In this document: piece by piece, positions 27,108 through 35,603 of the stretch | Layout of the letters: each line of letters begins with the position of its first letter | Position numbering within the stretch: position 1 is the first letter of the stretch | Assembly (NCBI RefSeq): GCF_000019085.1 | Contig: NC_010321.1 | Span: 1,933,001-1,997,000, forward strand | Source of the DNA: Thermoanaerobacter pseudethanolicus ATCC 33223 | GTDB lineage: Bacteria > Bacillota > Thermoanaerobacteria > Thermoanaerobacterales > Thermoanaerobacteraceae | Reading direction: 5' to 3' | DNA: 64,000 nt | Translations under genes and position numbers: made by a program | Notes under the pieces: generated by a model | What the model saw: the letters and a program-made list of their open reading frames with translations, nothing else | What the model was told of the DNA's origin: nothing | Database searches by the model: none

Positions 27108-27187
27108 AGAGAAATTTTATCATATTGTGCATTTTAGTCCACTTCGCTTGAGGGCCAACAAGCTTGAACAAACACAAATAAGTCATT

Positions 27188-27514
27188 TTATCTGTTAGGG
27201 TATTCGATGTCAAAATTAATATCAATTTCCTTCCTCGCCTGTCTTAGAAAAAGTTCCCCTTCCCTAGTGAGCTCATAATATGTGTGATTGCGATGCTTAA
27301 CACTTTTTCGTCGTCGATGGTAATATTTAACTATTCTTCTTTCCACTCGCTTGATTAGTCCTCTCTCCTCCAAACTTTGAAGTCGCTTTCTGCTTTCTTC
27401 TAATGATAAACCTAGGCGCCTCGCCAAAAGTTTCGCATATTCCGGCCCAAGCTTTTTGAGGTAGGTGAGGATTGTTAAATCAAGAAATTCATCTTGGTCA
27501 TTGTTGAGTGGCAT
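27188..27514 (-). CDS. DUF2250-type winged-helix DNA-binding protein
   Basis: A 108-residue basic protein with a helix-turn-helix core 'YAKLLARRLGLSLEESRKRLQSLEERGLIKRVE' and a wing-like 'HTYYELTREGELFLRQARKEI'. This is the MarR/PadR-like winged-helix pattern seen in the DUF2250 family. It lies downstream of asrABC and a broken TatD-like gene on the same strand and 170 bp before sufS. A regulatory role in sulfur metabolism is a guess from position. Start at ATG 27514 with a GGAGAG site upstream. Confidence 0.65.
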   Translation of the reverse strand: MPLNNDQDEFLDLTILTYLKKLGPEYAKLLARRLGLSLEESRKRLQSLEERGLIKRVERRIVKYYHRRRKSVKHRNHTYYELTREGELFLRQARKEIDINFDIEYPNR

Positions 27515-27601
27515 ACTCTTCTCTCCTTTATTATGGATTTACCACTAAGTAGGTTGGTTTTTAAATACTATGACTTAGTAATAAATTATATTGCTGAGCG
27601 T

Positions 27602-28079
27602 TTAAATACCAAAAACTTCTTCAGCATTGTATCTCGCAATTCGAGCAATGACTTCAGGAGAAGCTCCGTTCAATTCTAAGTACCAAACGGTCTTGGGTAC
27701 GCTCAGCAGATCATTGGGTTTTAGATTGCTGTAATCGCTATTTAGTACACCTCGTTGGAAGCGTTCCAGATGATTAAGCAATGACACCACTCATTTTAAG
27801 GTAGGATGGAAGAGCGTCGATCACCCTGGGCCAGTCGTCCGGTATTCCCATGGGGTGAATGCCAATGGCCACGTAAAGCTTAATATCATTTTTAGCGGCA
27901 TTACTTATAGAAAGAGTTAACATCTGATGGAAATGATCAAAGAGTGTTTCTGCATGTTTTGCCCCAAAAAATAGGGAACAGCCAATAATTTTCCTTACTC
28001 CGGCCAGCGCCATACTCTTCCATCCTTCGAATGGAAGTAATGAAACATGTACATGAGAATCTACAATTTCTTTCATCAA
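27602..28079 (-). pseudogene. TatD-like metal-dependent hydrolase, internally deleted and frameshifted
   Basis: The upstream piece (from 28079) begins 'EIVDSHVHVSLLPFEGW' with the HxH metal motif and runs to 'AIGIHPMGIP' and 'LPSYLKMSGVIA', then stops. The downstream piece, in another frame from about 27790, gives the family C-terminus 'RGVLNSDYSNLKPNDLLSVPKTVWYLELNG', ending 'ARIARYNAEEVFGI'. About 110 central residues are missing at a junction near 27774-27790. Both halves together are much shorter than an intact enzyme of about 270 residues. Confidence 0.75.
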
Positions 28080-28155
28080 TCCTATTCGCCTGCCTTATTC
28101 TAGATCTTTTCGTGCACCTGTGTACGTCTTGATTCCTTCACTATTCCATGCCAAC

Positions 28156-29169
28156 TTAACGTTGGGTTACGGGTTTTACATTAAAATTAGACCTGTATTC
28201 GGTTTCTGTCCATAATACCCTTTCAGCCACCATAGCTTCTGGGTTTAGTTTAACATCTTTTAATATCATTTCTTTAAATTTGTTATATCCCACTCTGTCA
28301 ATAAGGTGTCCACCATGGATGTATTCAGGTTTGTTGTTCATAACATAAGCAGAAAATGTCTCCCAGTTTTTAAGTACACCTAAAACCACATCTTCTGTAA
28401 CCCAATTTAAAAAGATTTTTCCCATACGAGGTGTTTGCTTTCCTGTTCTGCCGCCGATCAATACTCTGTAGAATTTTTTAGGGTTCCTGGTCCAAGCACC
28501 AGTTGGACACACTAGGACGCATTCGCCACAGCCGACGCAGCAGCAGGTATCTTTCACGATTTTTCCTTTTTCTACAGATAAAACACGCGTTGCATGATGA
28601 GCACACGCTTCTACACACTTTTTACACCCTATACAGCGCTCATAATCGTATTCCGGCTTTGTAATACCAATTATACCGATATCACTAACGTGAGCTTTAG
28701 CACAGTCGTTAGGACATCCTGATATATTTAATTTTATATGATAATCGCTGGGGAATATAATCTTTTCTATTTTTCTGGCCAGGTCGGTTGTATCAATGTT
28801 AGCATATATGCAATGACGATTACCTATGCAAGCCATTATATTACGAGCTCCTATGGTCGGATACCCGTTGTCATCAACTGCCATATCAACGCCGCATAAA
28901 TTTACTTCAATTTCTTCGATATATGGTCTTATATATTTGTTAACCTCATCTATATATTCATATTTGATCCCTGGTATTGAAATTGTCTGTCTGACTCCCA
29001 GGTGAAATTCTCCGTTTCCCCAAGTTTCCGCAATATGCTGAAAAAATGACAGATATTTAGCATCTATAACACCGCCGGGAACGCGTATCTGGAGCATGAA
29101 CTCCCCCCGCACTTTTGACTGACGATAACAATTTCTTCGAACCTTTTTTACATCTATATCGTAACTCAT
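28156..29169 (-). CDS. asrC: Anaerobic sulfite reductase subunit C (siroheme/4Fe-4S)
   Basis: Catalytic subunit reducing sulfite to sulfide. The 337-residue protein shows 'RQSKVRGEFMLQIRVPGG', 'FHLGVRQTISIPGI', 'CIGNRHCIYAN', and the siroheme/cluster-binding 'LNISGCPNDCAKAHVSDIGIIG'. Two ferredoxin-type clusters follow ('CIGCKKCVEACAHHA', 'CCVGCGECVLVCPTGAW'). The ATG at 29169 follows CGGAGGG, whereas a longer frame from 29253 would overlap asrB. Last gene of asrABC. It should need siroheme, yet hemC in this window is broken. Confidence 0.94.
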   Translation of the reverse strand: MSYDIDVKKVRRNCYRQSKVRGEFMLQIRVPGGVIDAKYLSFFQHIAETWGNGEFHLGVRQTISIPGIKYEYIDEVNKYIRPYIEEIEVNLCGVDMAVDDNGYPTIGARNIMACIGNRHCIYANIDTTDLARKIEKIIFPSDYHIKLNISGCPNDCAKAHVSDIGIIGITKPEYDYERCIGCKKCVEACAHHATRVLSVEKGKIVKDTCCCVGCGECVLVCPTGAWTRNPKKFYRVLIGGRTGKQTPRMGKIFLNWVTEDVVLGVLKNWETFSAYVMNNKPEYIHGGHLIDRVGYNKFKEMILKDVKLNPEAMVAERVLWTETEYRSNFNVKPVTQR

Positions 29170-29185
29170 ATAATTATCCCTCCGA

Positions 29186-29977
29186 TTAATCCAACAGATT
29201 TTTTGCTTTAGTATAATTAAAGACAGGCCCTTCCAGACAAACATATGTCTCATTTATCTTGCAATGGCCACACTTGCCGACGCCACAAGACATTTTCCTT
29301 TCAAAAGATAACCAGATTTTATCTTCTGCTACACCGTTCTTTAAACATTCTAAAGCGGCAAAGTGCATCATAACAGGAGGACCTACAATTACTACATTGT
29401 AATTTTCAAAGCTGTCAAATGGTATTTTCTTAATGTGTTCTGTAACAAGGCCAACCTCAAAGCCTTCTATCTTATCTTTATCAAGAGTATAAATTGTGTT
29501 AAACCTGCTTCTAAAATTATTTAAATCCTCTTTGAACAGTATACTCTTTTCGTCCTTAAATCCCGCAATGAAATACAGAGAGTGTATTTCATCTGGATGT
29601 TCATAAAAATACTTTAAAAGGCTTCTAACAGGAGAAACCCCAGTTCCACCGGCAATGACAACTAGATCCTTACCCTTAAAATCATCTACAGGGAATGAAT
29701 TACCATAAGGGCCTCGCATAAATATCTTATCACCGGGTTTTAAATTAAATATTTCATTGGTAAGTTTTCCTACCTTCCGTATGGTGAGTTCTACCCAATT
29801 ATCTCCCATCGAACTTACCGATATAGGGCCTTCTCCGATTTTAGGTAAAGACACCTGAAAGAATTGTCCATGTTTTACCTTTGCATTGGTTTCTATTCTG
29901 AAAGTATATTCATTTTCTGTTTCGTGTATAATATCGATTATTTTATGGGGAACTGGAAGCATTATATTTTCACTCAT
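29186..29977 (-). CDS. asrB: Anaerobic sulfite reductase subunit B (FAD/NAD-binding)
   Basis: Electron-transfer flavoprotein that takes NADH electrons to AsrA/AsrC. Ferredoxin-NADP-reductase fold: 'PISVSSMG' (flavin-binding region in this family), 'RGPYGNSFP', 'DLVVIAGGTGVSPVRSLLKYF', 'NVVIVGPPVMM', and a C-terminal [2Fe-2S] cysteine set 'MSCGVGKCGHCKIN.....CLEGPVF'. Length 263 residues. It sits between asrA and asrC with short gaps, as in Salmonella and clostridia. Confidence 0.94.
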   Translation of the reverse strand: MSENIMLPVPHKIIDIIHETENEYTFRIETNAKVKHGQFFQVSLPKIGEGPISVSSMGDNWVELTIRKVGKLTNEIFNLKPGDKIFMRGPYGNSFPVDDFKGKDLVVIAGGTGVSPVRSLLKYFYEHPDEIHSLYFIAGFKDEKSILFKEDLNNFRSRFNTIYTLDKDKIEGFEVGLVTEHIKKIPFDSFENYNVVIVGPPVMMHFAALECLKNGVAEDKIWLSFERKMSCGVGKCGHCKINETYVCLEGPVFNYTKAKNLLD

Positions 29978-30004
29978 TTACTTTACCTCCTCAATTGATG
30001 CTGT

Positions 30005-31057
30005 TTACCTTATATCTTTATTTGTTGTCTCCGCTTTTTTGAGTTTTTCCACTTCATCATACAGGCGATTAATGGTAGCCGGAAAAGATATTAGTTCAGG
30101 ACATCTTTCATCACATCGCCCGCATCCTACACACATGTACTCGTCTTTGAAACGAAGTTTATAGTCATAAATTTTATGCAGAGTTCTGAACCTCATCCGC
30201 TCTCCCGCGGTTTTCCTGAAACTCAGTCCACCTGCCATTGTCGTGAAATCTTCGTGCATACAGCTAGCCTGAACCCTTCTCCTCTCACCAACTTTTCCGT
30301 TTTCTGTGTATATTACGTCTAATGTGTTAAAACAGCTGCAGGTTATGCACACAGCGGTACAGGCTCCACAGCTTATACATCTTGAATTATAACTTTTCCA
30401 CATATCGAGATCATAAATTTTTTCTAATAATTCATGGCTATCAATTTCAGGGATGTTAACTTTTGTCGGGTTAGAGGTAACGAATTCAGGGGTAAATTCT
30501 ACTTCTCTTTCATCGGCAAATAAATTGGTAAATTCATCGTCTTTTATTTCTACCAATATCTTATCATCGCCAAATCTAACTGCTAAACTGTAGTCGTCGG
30601 TTTTATTGGAACCCATTGAGACGCAGAAACAACTATCCCAACCTCCTTCTTTGCATTCCATTAAAATAAACTTTACTTTTTCCCGTAAACGCTTGTAGTA
30701 AATATCTTCTGTTCCTCCGTTTTTGAGAAAGATAGTATCAAGTCGTCTAAAGCCATTTATATCACAGGGGCGTGCAAATATCAGAATCTTTTTGTCATCT
30801 ACCTTGCTTTCCATATATTCATATTCGGTAAAGTAGAATAGCGCCTGGGTAATCGGATAAATCACTTCTTTTGGTGAAAAATCTGATTTCTCATCGTAGA
30901 CTACATCCTCAATTGAGTTAATTTCTGCATATCGAATCAAATCAGTGTCTGAATAACGACCACGCTTTTCAAAGCGGACAGGAGCATATACCTTATACTC
31001 TTTTTGCAATTCTTTTAAGATTTCATTCATCCTTTTAATGTTTACACAATAACTCAT
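30005..31057 (-). CDS. asrA: Anaerobic sulfite reductase subunit A (iron-sulfur)
   Basis: Ferredoxin-like electron-transfer subunit of about 350 residues. The first two thirds resemble the 4Fe-4S dicluster/hydrogenase beta-like region ('EVIYPITQALFYF', 'ILIFARPCDINGFRRLD'). The C-terminal third holds two clusters, 'CISCGACTAVCITCSCFNT' and 'CVGCGRCDERCPELI'. ATG 31057 is preferred because GAGGAGG precedes it; a TTG five codons upstream lies inside that site. First gene of asrABC, preceded by a promoter with tandem Rex-like boxes. Confidence 0.93.
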   Translation of the reverse strand: MSYCVNIKRMNEILKELQKEYKVYAPVRFEKRGRYSDTDLIRYAEINSIEDVVYDEKSDFSPKEVIYPITQALFYFTEYEYMESKVDDKKILIFARPCDINGFRRLDTIFLKNGGTEDIYYKRLREKVKFILMECKEGGWDSCFCVSMGSNKTDDYSLAVRFGDDKILVEIKDDEFTNLFADEREVEFTPEFVTSNPTKVNIPEIDSHELLEKIYDLDMWKSYNSRCISCGACTAVCITCSCFNTLDVIYTENGKVGERRRVQASCMHEDFTTMAGGLSFRKTAGERMRFRTLHKIYDYKLRFKDEYMCVGCGRCDERCPELISFPATINRLYDEVEKLKKAETTNKDIR

Positions 31058-31105
31058 CTTCTTCCTCCTCAATATACATCATTTGATATTCTTTATAATC
31101 CAGAT

Positions 31106-31135
31106 ACAAAAAGATTGACAAAAACCATCAATCTT
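31106..31135 (-). terminator. Possible leader attenuator hairpin upstream of asrA
   Basis: On the minus strand AAGATTGA pairs with TCAATCTT around a 9-nt loop and is followed by TTTTTG. It lies in the asrA 5' leader, between the promoter and the gene, so it could attenuate transcription. The stem is only 8 bp and AT-rich, so this is tentative. Confidence 0.35.
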
Positions 31136-31228
31136 AGAACTCGACAAATATAAAAGGCAGATTGAATAACTGGAACAGTACCTCAAGTCCAAACAGAATG
31201 TTCAGAATTTTCTTTTTTAAATTTTTAT

Positions 31229-31256
31229 GTTAAATAATTAACGTTAAATAATTAAC
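31229..31256. promoter_or_regulatory. Two tandem Rex-like operators at the asrABC promoter
   Basis: The 14-mer GTTAAATAATTAAC occurs twice with no gap (31229-31242 and 31243-31256). Each contains GTTAA-N4-TTAAC, the core of the clostridial Rex site TTGTTAA-N4-TTAACAA. They start 9 bp downstream of the -10 box, where a bound repressor would block transcription. A LysR site (T-N11-A) is the alternative, given the divergent LysR gene. Confidence 0.55.
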
Positions 31257-31265
31257 TTTGATATA

Positions 31266-31295
31266 AGTATAACACCCATAAAAATTTTAGTCTAA
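31266..31295 (-). promoter_or_regulatory. Predicted asrABC promoter
   Basis: On the minus strand TTAGAC (31295-31290) and TATACT (31271-31266) are separated by 18 bp. The predicted start falls in the first Rex-like box. The hexamers are moderate matches only. The region between asrA and the LysR gene (31058-31453) contains this promoter, the operators and the leader hairpin, and no gene. Confidence 0.45.
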
Positions 31296-31453
31296 TAATA
31301 AATAGTTATATCAATGATAATAATAATTTATACAAGGCCAACAACACACAAGACTTGAGAAAGTTTAAGAATGCCGAGTTTTTTATCTTTTCATTAGTAA
31401 AGTATTATGATATTATGAAAATGATAATTTTATGGTTATATGAGGTGATCGTT

Positions 31454-32338
31454 GTGACCCTCAGGGATATAGAGATTTTCGTAACCGTTTGCGAGTTAAA
31501 GAGCATGTCTGCTGCCGCAAAAAAACTTTATATGTCCCAACCTGCTATCAGCCAGGCCATATCGCAGATGGAGGGAGAACTCCAAGTTAGACTCTTTGAC
31601 AGGATAGGTAGGAATCTCAGTCTCACGTATGCTGGGGAAATCCTGTATAGTTACGGAAAGCGGATACTCAATCTTGTCAAGGAAGCAGAGAGTACTCTTG
31701 ATGATGTGAAGAACATGAGGATGGGAAGGCTGAGAGTGGGAACCAGTACAACGGTGGGAATTTACCTGCTACCGGAGATAATCGGCGAGTTCAGGAAAAA
31801 GTTCAGTATCGACGTCTACTTTACGATTGGCAACACGGCAGAGATAGAAAAGCTGATATTTAACAATTCTATAGACCTTGGCATTGTCGAAGGTCCGGTC
31901 CATTCAAGGGACATTGTTGTAACACCCTATATAGATGATGAGCTATATCTTGTATGCTCAAAAAGCCACAGGTGGGCAGAGAAAAAAAGCATCAGCCCCG
32001 CAGAGATTGAAAATGAGGATATAATCATGCGAGAAAAGGGAAGTGGGACGAGGGAGATCTTTGAGGAGACCATGGCGAGAAATAACGTGAGGTACAGAAT
32101 AAAATACGTTCTTAACAATACGGAGGCCATAAAAAAGGCCGTCGAAGCTAATATAGGCGTTTCGGTCATATCCAGGCTGGCCGTGAAAAAGGAGATAAGA
32201 GGCGGTAGGCTCGTAAAAGTTGACATTGAAAATATAAGGTTTGAAAGGAAGTTTAGCATCATTTATCATAAAGATAAGTTCAAGTCGAATCTGTTCGAAG
32301 AGTTTATAAAACACCTTTATAATTACAGCATAAGGTAG
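31454..32338 (+). CDS. LysR-family transcriptional regulator
   Basis: About 294 residues. The N-terminal HTH is 'LRDIEIFVTVCELKSMSAAAKKLYMSQPAISQAISQMEGELQVRLFDR', followed by the linker helix and a substrate-binding domain ('LRVGTSTTVGIYLLPEIIGEFRKKF', 'NSIDLGIVEG', 'EAIKKAVEANIGVSVISRLAVKKEI'). GTG 31454 was chosen because GAGGTGAT precedes it and the HTH then begins at residue 3. It is divergent from asrABC, so it may control sulfite reduction, in the manner of CysL/CysB-type activators. The effector is unknown. Confidence 0.88.
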   Translation: MTLRDIEIFVTVCELKSMSAAAKKLYMSQPAISQAISQMEGELQVRLFDRIGRNLSLTYAGEILYSYGKRILNLVKEAESTLDDVKNMRMGRLRVGTSTTVGIYLLPEIIGEFRKKFSIDVYFTIGNTAEIEKLIFNNSIDLGIVEGPVHSRDIVVTPYIDDELYLVCSKSHRWAEKKSISPAEIENEDIIMREKGSGTREIFEETMARNNVRYRIKYVLNNTEAIKKAVEANIGVSVISRLAVKKEIRGGRLVKVDIENIRFERKFSIIYHKDKFKSNLFEEFIKHLYNYSIR

Positions 32339-32484
32339 TACCGCAAAGCACAGCCTGCAGCCACACCAGTTAAAATGCACCCATCAGCTTCAACATTTTG
32401 ACAAGAGGACCTCCGCAAAAAACAGAGATAAAGTAAAATATTAACCATTTTTGCAAAGGCTATTTTAATTTATTGCAGGAATGC

Positions 32485-33063
32485 TTATTTGGAAAAATCT
32501 ACTTTAGGCACAGTCTTTGCTGCTTCATCTGCTTTAAAATATTCTCTTTCCTTAAACCCAAACATATTGGCGATGATAGAGGTTGGAAAAGACCTTATCT
32601 TGGTGTTATAAGCTTGAACAGCATTGTTATAATCCATTCTCGCTACAGCTATTCTGTTTTCAGTTCCTGCTAGTTCATCGCTTAACTGCCTGAAATTTGC
32701 ATCAGCTTTTAAATTAGGATAATTTTCTGCAATAGCAAGAAGCCTTCCCAATGCTGTATTTAATTCATCATTTGAAGCTGCTTTTTCAGCAACAGTGTTG
32801 GCACTTAAAAGTTTTTCTCTCGCTTTATTTACACTATCAAAAATCTCTTTTTCATGTGCTGCATATCCTTTAACAGTCTCTACTAAATTAGGAATTAAAT
32901 CAGCCCTTCTTTGAAGCTGATTATCAATCTGACTCCATTTACTATTTACATTTTCATCTAACGCCACTAATTGGTTATAAGTTCCATAAATTGTCCCAAA
33001 TACTAATACAGCTATTACAGCCAAAACAATCAATGTAATAATTAGCGGATTTTTCACTGCCAT
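32485..33063 (-). CDS. lemA: LemA family protein
   Basis: 192 residues with one N-terminal transmembrane helix ('PLIITLIVLAVIAVLVFGTIY') and the LemA helical domain ('YNQLVALDENVNSKWSQIDNQLQRRADLIPNLVETVKGYAAHEKEIFDSVNKAREKL', 'LGRLLAIAENYPNLKADANFRQLSDELAGTENRIAVARMDYNNAVQAYN'). It has its own promoter at 33102-33131. It lies after the MoxR/DUF58/DUF4129 cluster. The cellular function of LemA proteins is unclear. Confidence 0.9.
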   Translation of the reverse strand: MAVKNPLIITLIVLAVIAVLVFGTIYGTYNQLVALDENVNSKWSQIDNQLQRRADLIPNLVETVKGYAAHEKEIFDSVNKAREKLLSANTVAEKAASNDELNTALGRLLAIAENYPNLKADANFRQLSDELAGTENRIAVARMDYNNAVQAYNTKIRSFPTSIIANMFGFKEREYFKADEAAKTVPKVDFSK

Positions 33064-33101
33064 TCCCCTCTCACTATTTTCTAAATACTTTCTATAGTAC
33101 T

Positions 33102-33131
33102 ATTATATACGATTTATTCCAACAAAGTAAA
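33102..33131 (-). promoter_or_regulatory. lemA promoter
   Basis: On the minus strand TTTACT (33131-33126) and a perfect TATAAT (33107-33102) are 18 bp apart, about 40 bp before the lemA ATG. Confidence 0.55.
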
Positions 33132-33132
33132 T

Positions 33133-34458
33133 CTAAATTTGTTTCAAATTTTTTATAATTTCTCTTAACTTTATTTCAAATTCCTTTACTTCCTCATATT
33201 GAGGATAATAATTTCCATATCTTACTTTTTCGTAAAGAGCTGTAATTTCCTTCATTGCAGAATGCACAAAAGGAAAAACTTCCACCACTTTTTTATAAAC
33301 ATCTTCACTAGAATGGTTGCCTTTTACAAGAATTTTGTTTTCGTATAAGTGTTTTAAAAATCTTTTATAATAATACCTTACCCTTTCCCTCGAATCCCTA
33401 TAAATTTTTACTCGCTCTCGAACATTTTCAGCTATTTTCTGGCTTATGCCTTTTAATTTTTTATATGTTTGCAAATCCCCAATTTTTATATCAATCTCTT
33501 TTTCTTCTGTAAAATCCCTTTCATGCTTTTCTTTTTGTAGCTTTGTTATTGCTTTTACAATATATACTATCAAAGCAATTATTATGACAACAGCTAATAA
33601 AGTAGCTATTCCATTTATCATGTGGACAAGCCAAGCATAATCCTGAGGAATCTGCTCCTCAAACATATTTTCCTTACTATTATCTTGTTTTAAGGCTTCC
33701 TCCATCGCCTTTTTAAAATACTCTTCGTCTATATGCAGCAGGCTAAAAAGCCTTGACAACATTAAAAACAAACCATAAGCTAAATAAGAAGCGCCATAAA
33801 CAAAAATTTTTACAATGCCTTCATACAAATAATGATAGACAAATCCTCTCACAGCAGGAGAAGAAAGTAAAATCATAGTTAAAATTATAAGGCTTACTGC
33901 TGCCCACTCAAAAGTTGAAACTCTTTTATTTGACCTATTATCGGAGAATCTGAGATTTTTAACTTCTAAAAGCACAAAAATGCTGAGCAGAATATAAATA
34001 ATGCTATATTTAGGGATTATCAATATATCTTCAGGAGGCATAAAATAGTTCGCAATATTTATGACAAATAGACCTATTAACTGCTTATAAAATTGTTCCA
34101 CATTTAACATATCATTAACGAAGATTCCTCTGTTTTTTACTCCTCTTGACCAAATATACAAAAACACAATGAATATGGCCACCAGTTGATAATAATTTTC
34201 ACTAATTATTGCGCTCAACAAAATGCTAATTACAACACCTATAGTTAAATTCAATTGTTTATAAGTTTTCTCTTTCATCTCAATTTCTGCATTGTTAAAA
34301 ACCCCGCTTATTAAAGAAACTAGAAGGATTATTCCAAAGGAAATACCTTTTTCTCTAATAAAAAGCCCATTTAATAGGGTGTAAATTAAAAATACCATCA
34401 TGCCGTCTAAAACTGTCAAAAACGTCCTCACAAACTTTTCTCTATCCCACAGTTTCAA
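33133..34458 (-). CDS. DUF4129-like multi-pass membrane protein
   Basis: About 441 residues with roughly seven to eight hydrophobic helices in the first 300 residues ('FLTVLDGMMVFLIYTLLNGLF', 'GIILLVSLISGVF', 'LLAVVIIIALIVYIVKAI'), then a charged cytoplasmic tail rich in Lys/Arg ('RERVRYYYKRFLKHLYENKILVKGNHSSEDVYKKV'). The C-terminal tail resembles the DUF4129 region of transglutaminase-operon membrane proteins. TTG 34458 is proposed because AGAGGGG precedes it. It overlaps the DUF58 gene. Function unknown; the MoxR/DUF58 context suggests an envelope or surface complex. Confidence 0.65.
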   Translation of the reverse strand: MKLWDREKFVRTFLTVLDGMMVFLIYTLLNGLFIREKGISFGIILLVSLISGVFNNAEIEMKEKTYKQLNLTIGVVISILLSAIISENYYQLVAIFIVFLYIWSRGVKNRGIFVNDMLNVEQFYKQLIGLFVINIANYFMPPEDILIIPKYSIIYILLSIFVLLEVKNLRFSDNRSNKRVSTFEWAAVSLIILTMILLSSPAVRGFVYHYLYEGIVKIFVYGASYLAYGLFLMLSRLFSLLHIDEEYFKKAMEEALKQDNSKENMFEEQIPQDYAWLVHMINGIATLLAVVIIIALIVYIVKAITKLQKEKHERDFTEEKEIDIKIGDLQTYKKLKGISQKIAENVRERVKIYRDSRERVRYYYKRFLKHLYENKILVKGNHSSEDVYKKVVEVFPFVHSAMKEITALYEKVRYGNYYPQYEEVKEFEIKLREIIKNLKQI

Positions 34459-35584
34459 GTTGCTTCCCCTCTTCATTATAAAAGAATAACTTAATATTTG
34501 TTGGCAAATGACCAATTTCATTAGGCTTTATTGAAACAATTGAAATTTTTGTATTTCCTATGTCAGAAAGAGCATTTACAACTTTATCATCTACAAAAGG
34601 CGTTACAACCACTAAATCTGTGCCCCATGACAAATGATTTGTCATAACCCTTAAAATTTCTTCAAGGTCATATCTCTTAAAAAAAGACAAACCTGCAAAA
34701 ACCTCAAGAAGCTTTGAAATCTGAGATTCTCCTGCAGAAGGCTCTATAATACTGTAATCCCCCTCAAAAAGGCAGATAGCATTTGTAGAAAATCCAACAG
34801 GAATGCCTTTTTTTAATAAATCCACTGATAAAGAAGCTGCTACTTCCACTGCCTTTTCAAACTCTTGTAGGTCAATAGTCTTAAACAGATACCTGTGAAA
34901 ATCAATGTTAAACAATATCATTATTTTTTTATCTGCTGTATAATCATATTTATTCACTTTTAATGTCTGATTTTTGGCAGTGGCTTTCCAATTTATGTCT
35001 TTATAATTGTCAGAAGGAGTATAATCTCTGATTCCACTTATCATAATAGGGTCTTCTATTATCCATCTTCTTACAAACACGTCTCCTTGAAGAGAATCAG
35101 CCACAACAAAAGAACTATTCAAATCTATTAGATTAGGATAAACCACCAGTCTCGCATGAGCCAATATTTCACTTTCATATTCCTCACTGCCAAATAAATC
35201 GGTAGAAAAAACTTTAACGGGGTCAAAAAGATTGTATACTCCCCTTTTTATACCTACAATTTCAAATTTCCTTGTAATCCTCTGAAAAGGCATCATAGAA
35301 AGCACTGTAGTGTGAAAATACTTAACTTTATCATTATTTTCCACCATAGATGATTTTACCATTTGAAGTTCCACAGGAATCTTTTGCTGTAACTTCAAAT
35401 AAGTAATAGGGAAAATTTTTTTATTTACAAGTGTAACCTTAAGCGTTGTCTTTTCTCCAGGAAAAATAGCTGGATTTTCAAATTTCCGTTCTATTTTCAA
35501 ATCCTTAAAAATGTATTTTTTATAAAGATTAGCTTGCATGGCTAATACAAAAGCCACAACAAGAATAAACCACAAAGCATTCAT
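34442..35584 (-). CDS. DUF58 domain-containing protein
   Basis: About 380 residues: an N-terminal membrane segment ('ALWFILVVAFVLAMQANLYKKYIF'), an extracellular-type beta domain, and the DUF58 motif 'RDYTPSDNYKDINWKATAKNQTLKVNKYDY' followed by a vWA-like fold ('KIMILFNIDFHRYLF'). DUF58 genes are regularly coupled to MoxR ATPases, as here (MoxR gene 20 bp upstream). The ATG at 35584 follows AGGTGG. Role not established; chaperone-like assembly of a surface complex is proposed for the family. Confidence 0.82.
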   Translation of the reverse strand: MNALWFILVVAFVLAMQANLYKKYIFKDLKIERKFENPAIFPGEKTTLKVTLVNKKIFPITYLKLQQKIPVELQMVKSSMVENNDKVKYFHTTVLSMMPFQRITRKFEIVGIKRGVYNLFDPVKVFSTDLFGSEEYESEILAHARLVVYPNLIDLNSSFVVADSLQGDVFVRRWIIEDPIMISGIRDYTPSDNYKDINWKATAKNQTLKVNKYDYTADKKIMILFNIDFHRYLFKTIDLQEFEKAVEVAASLSVDLLKKGIPVGFSTNAICLFEGDYSIIEPSAGESQISKLLEVFAGLSFFKRYDLEEILRVMTNHLSWGTDLVVVTPFVDDKVVNALSDIGNTKISIVSIKPNEIGHLPTNIKLFFYNEEGKQLETVG

Positions 35585-35603
35585 TTTCAAAACCACCTAA
35601 TTT

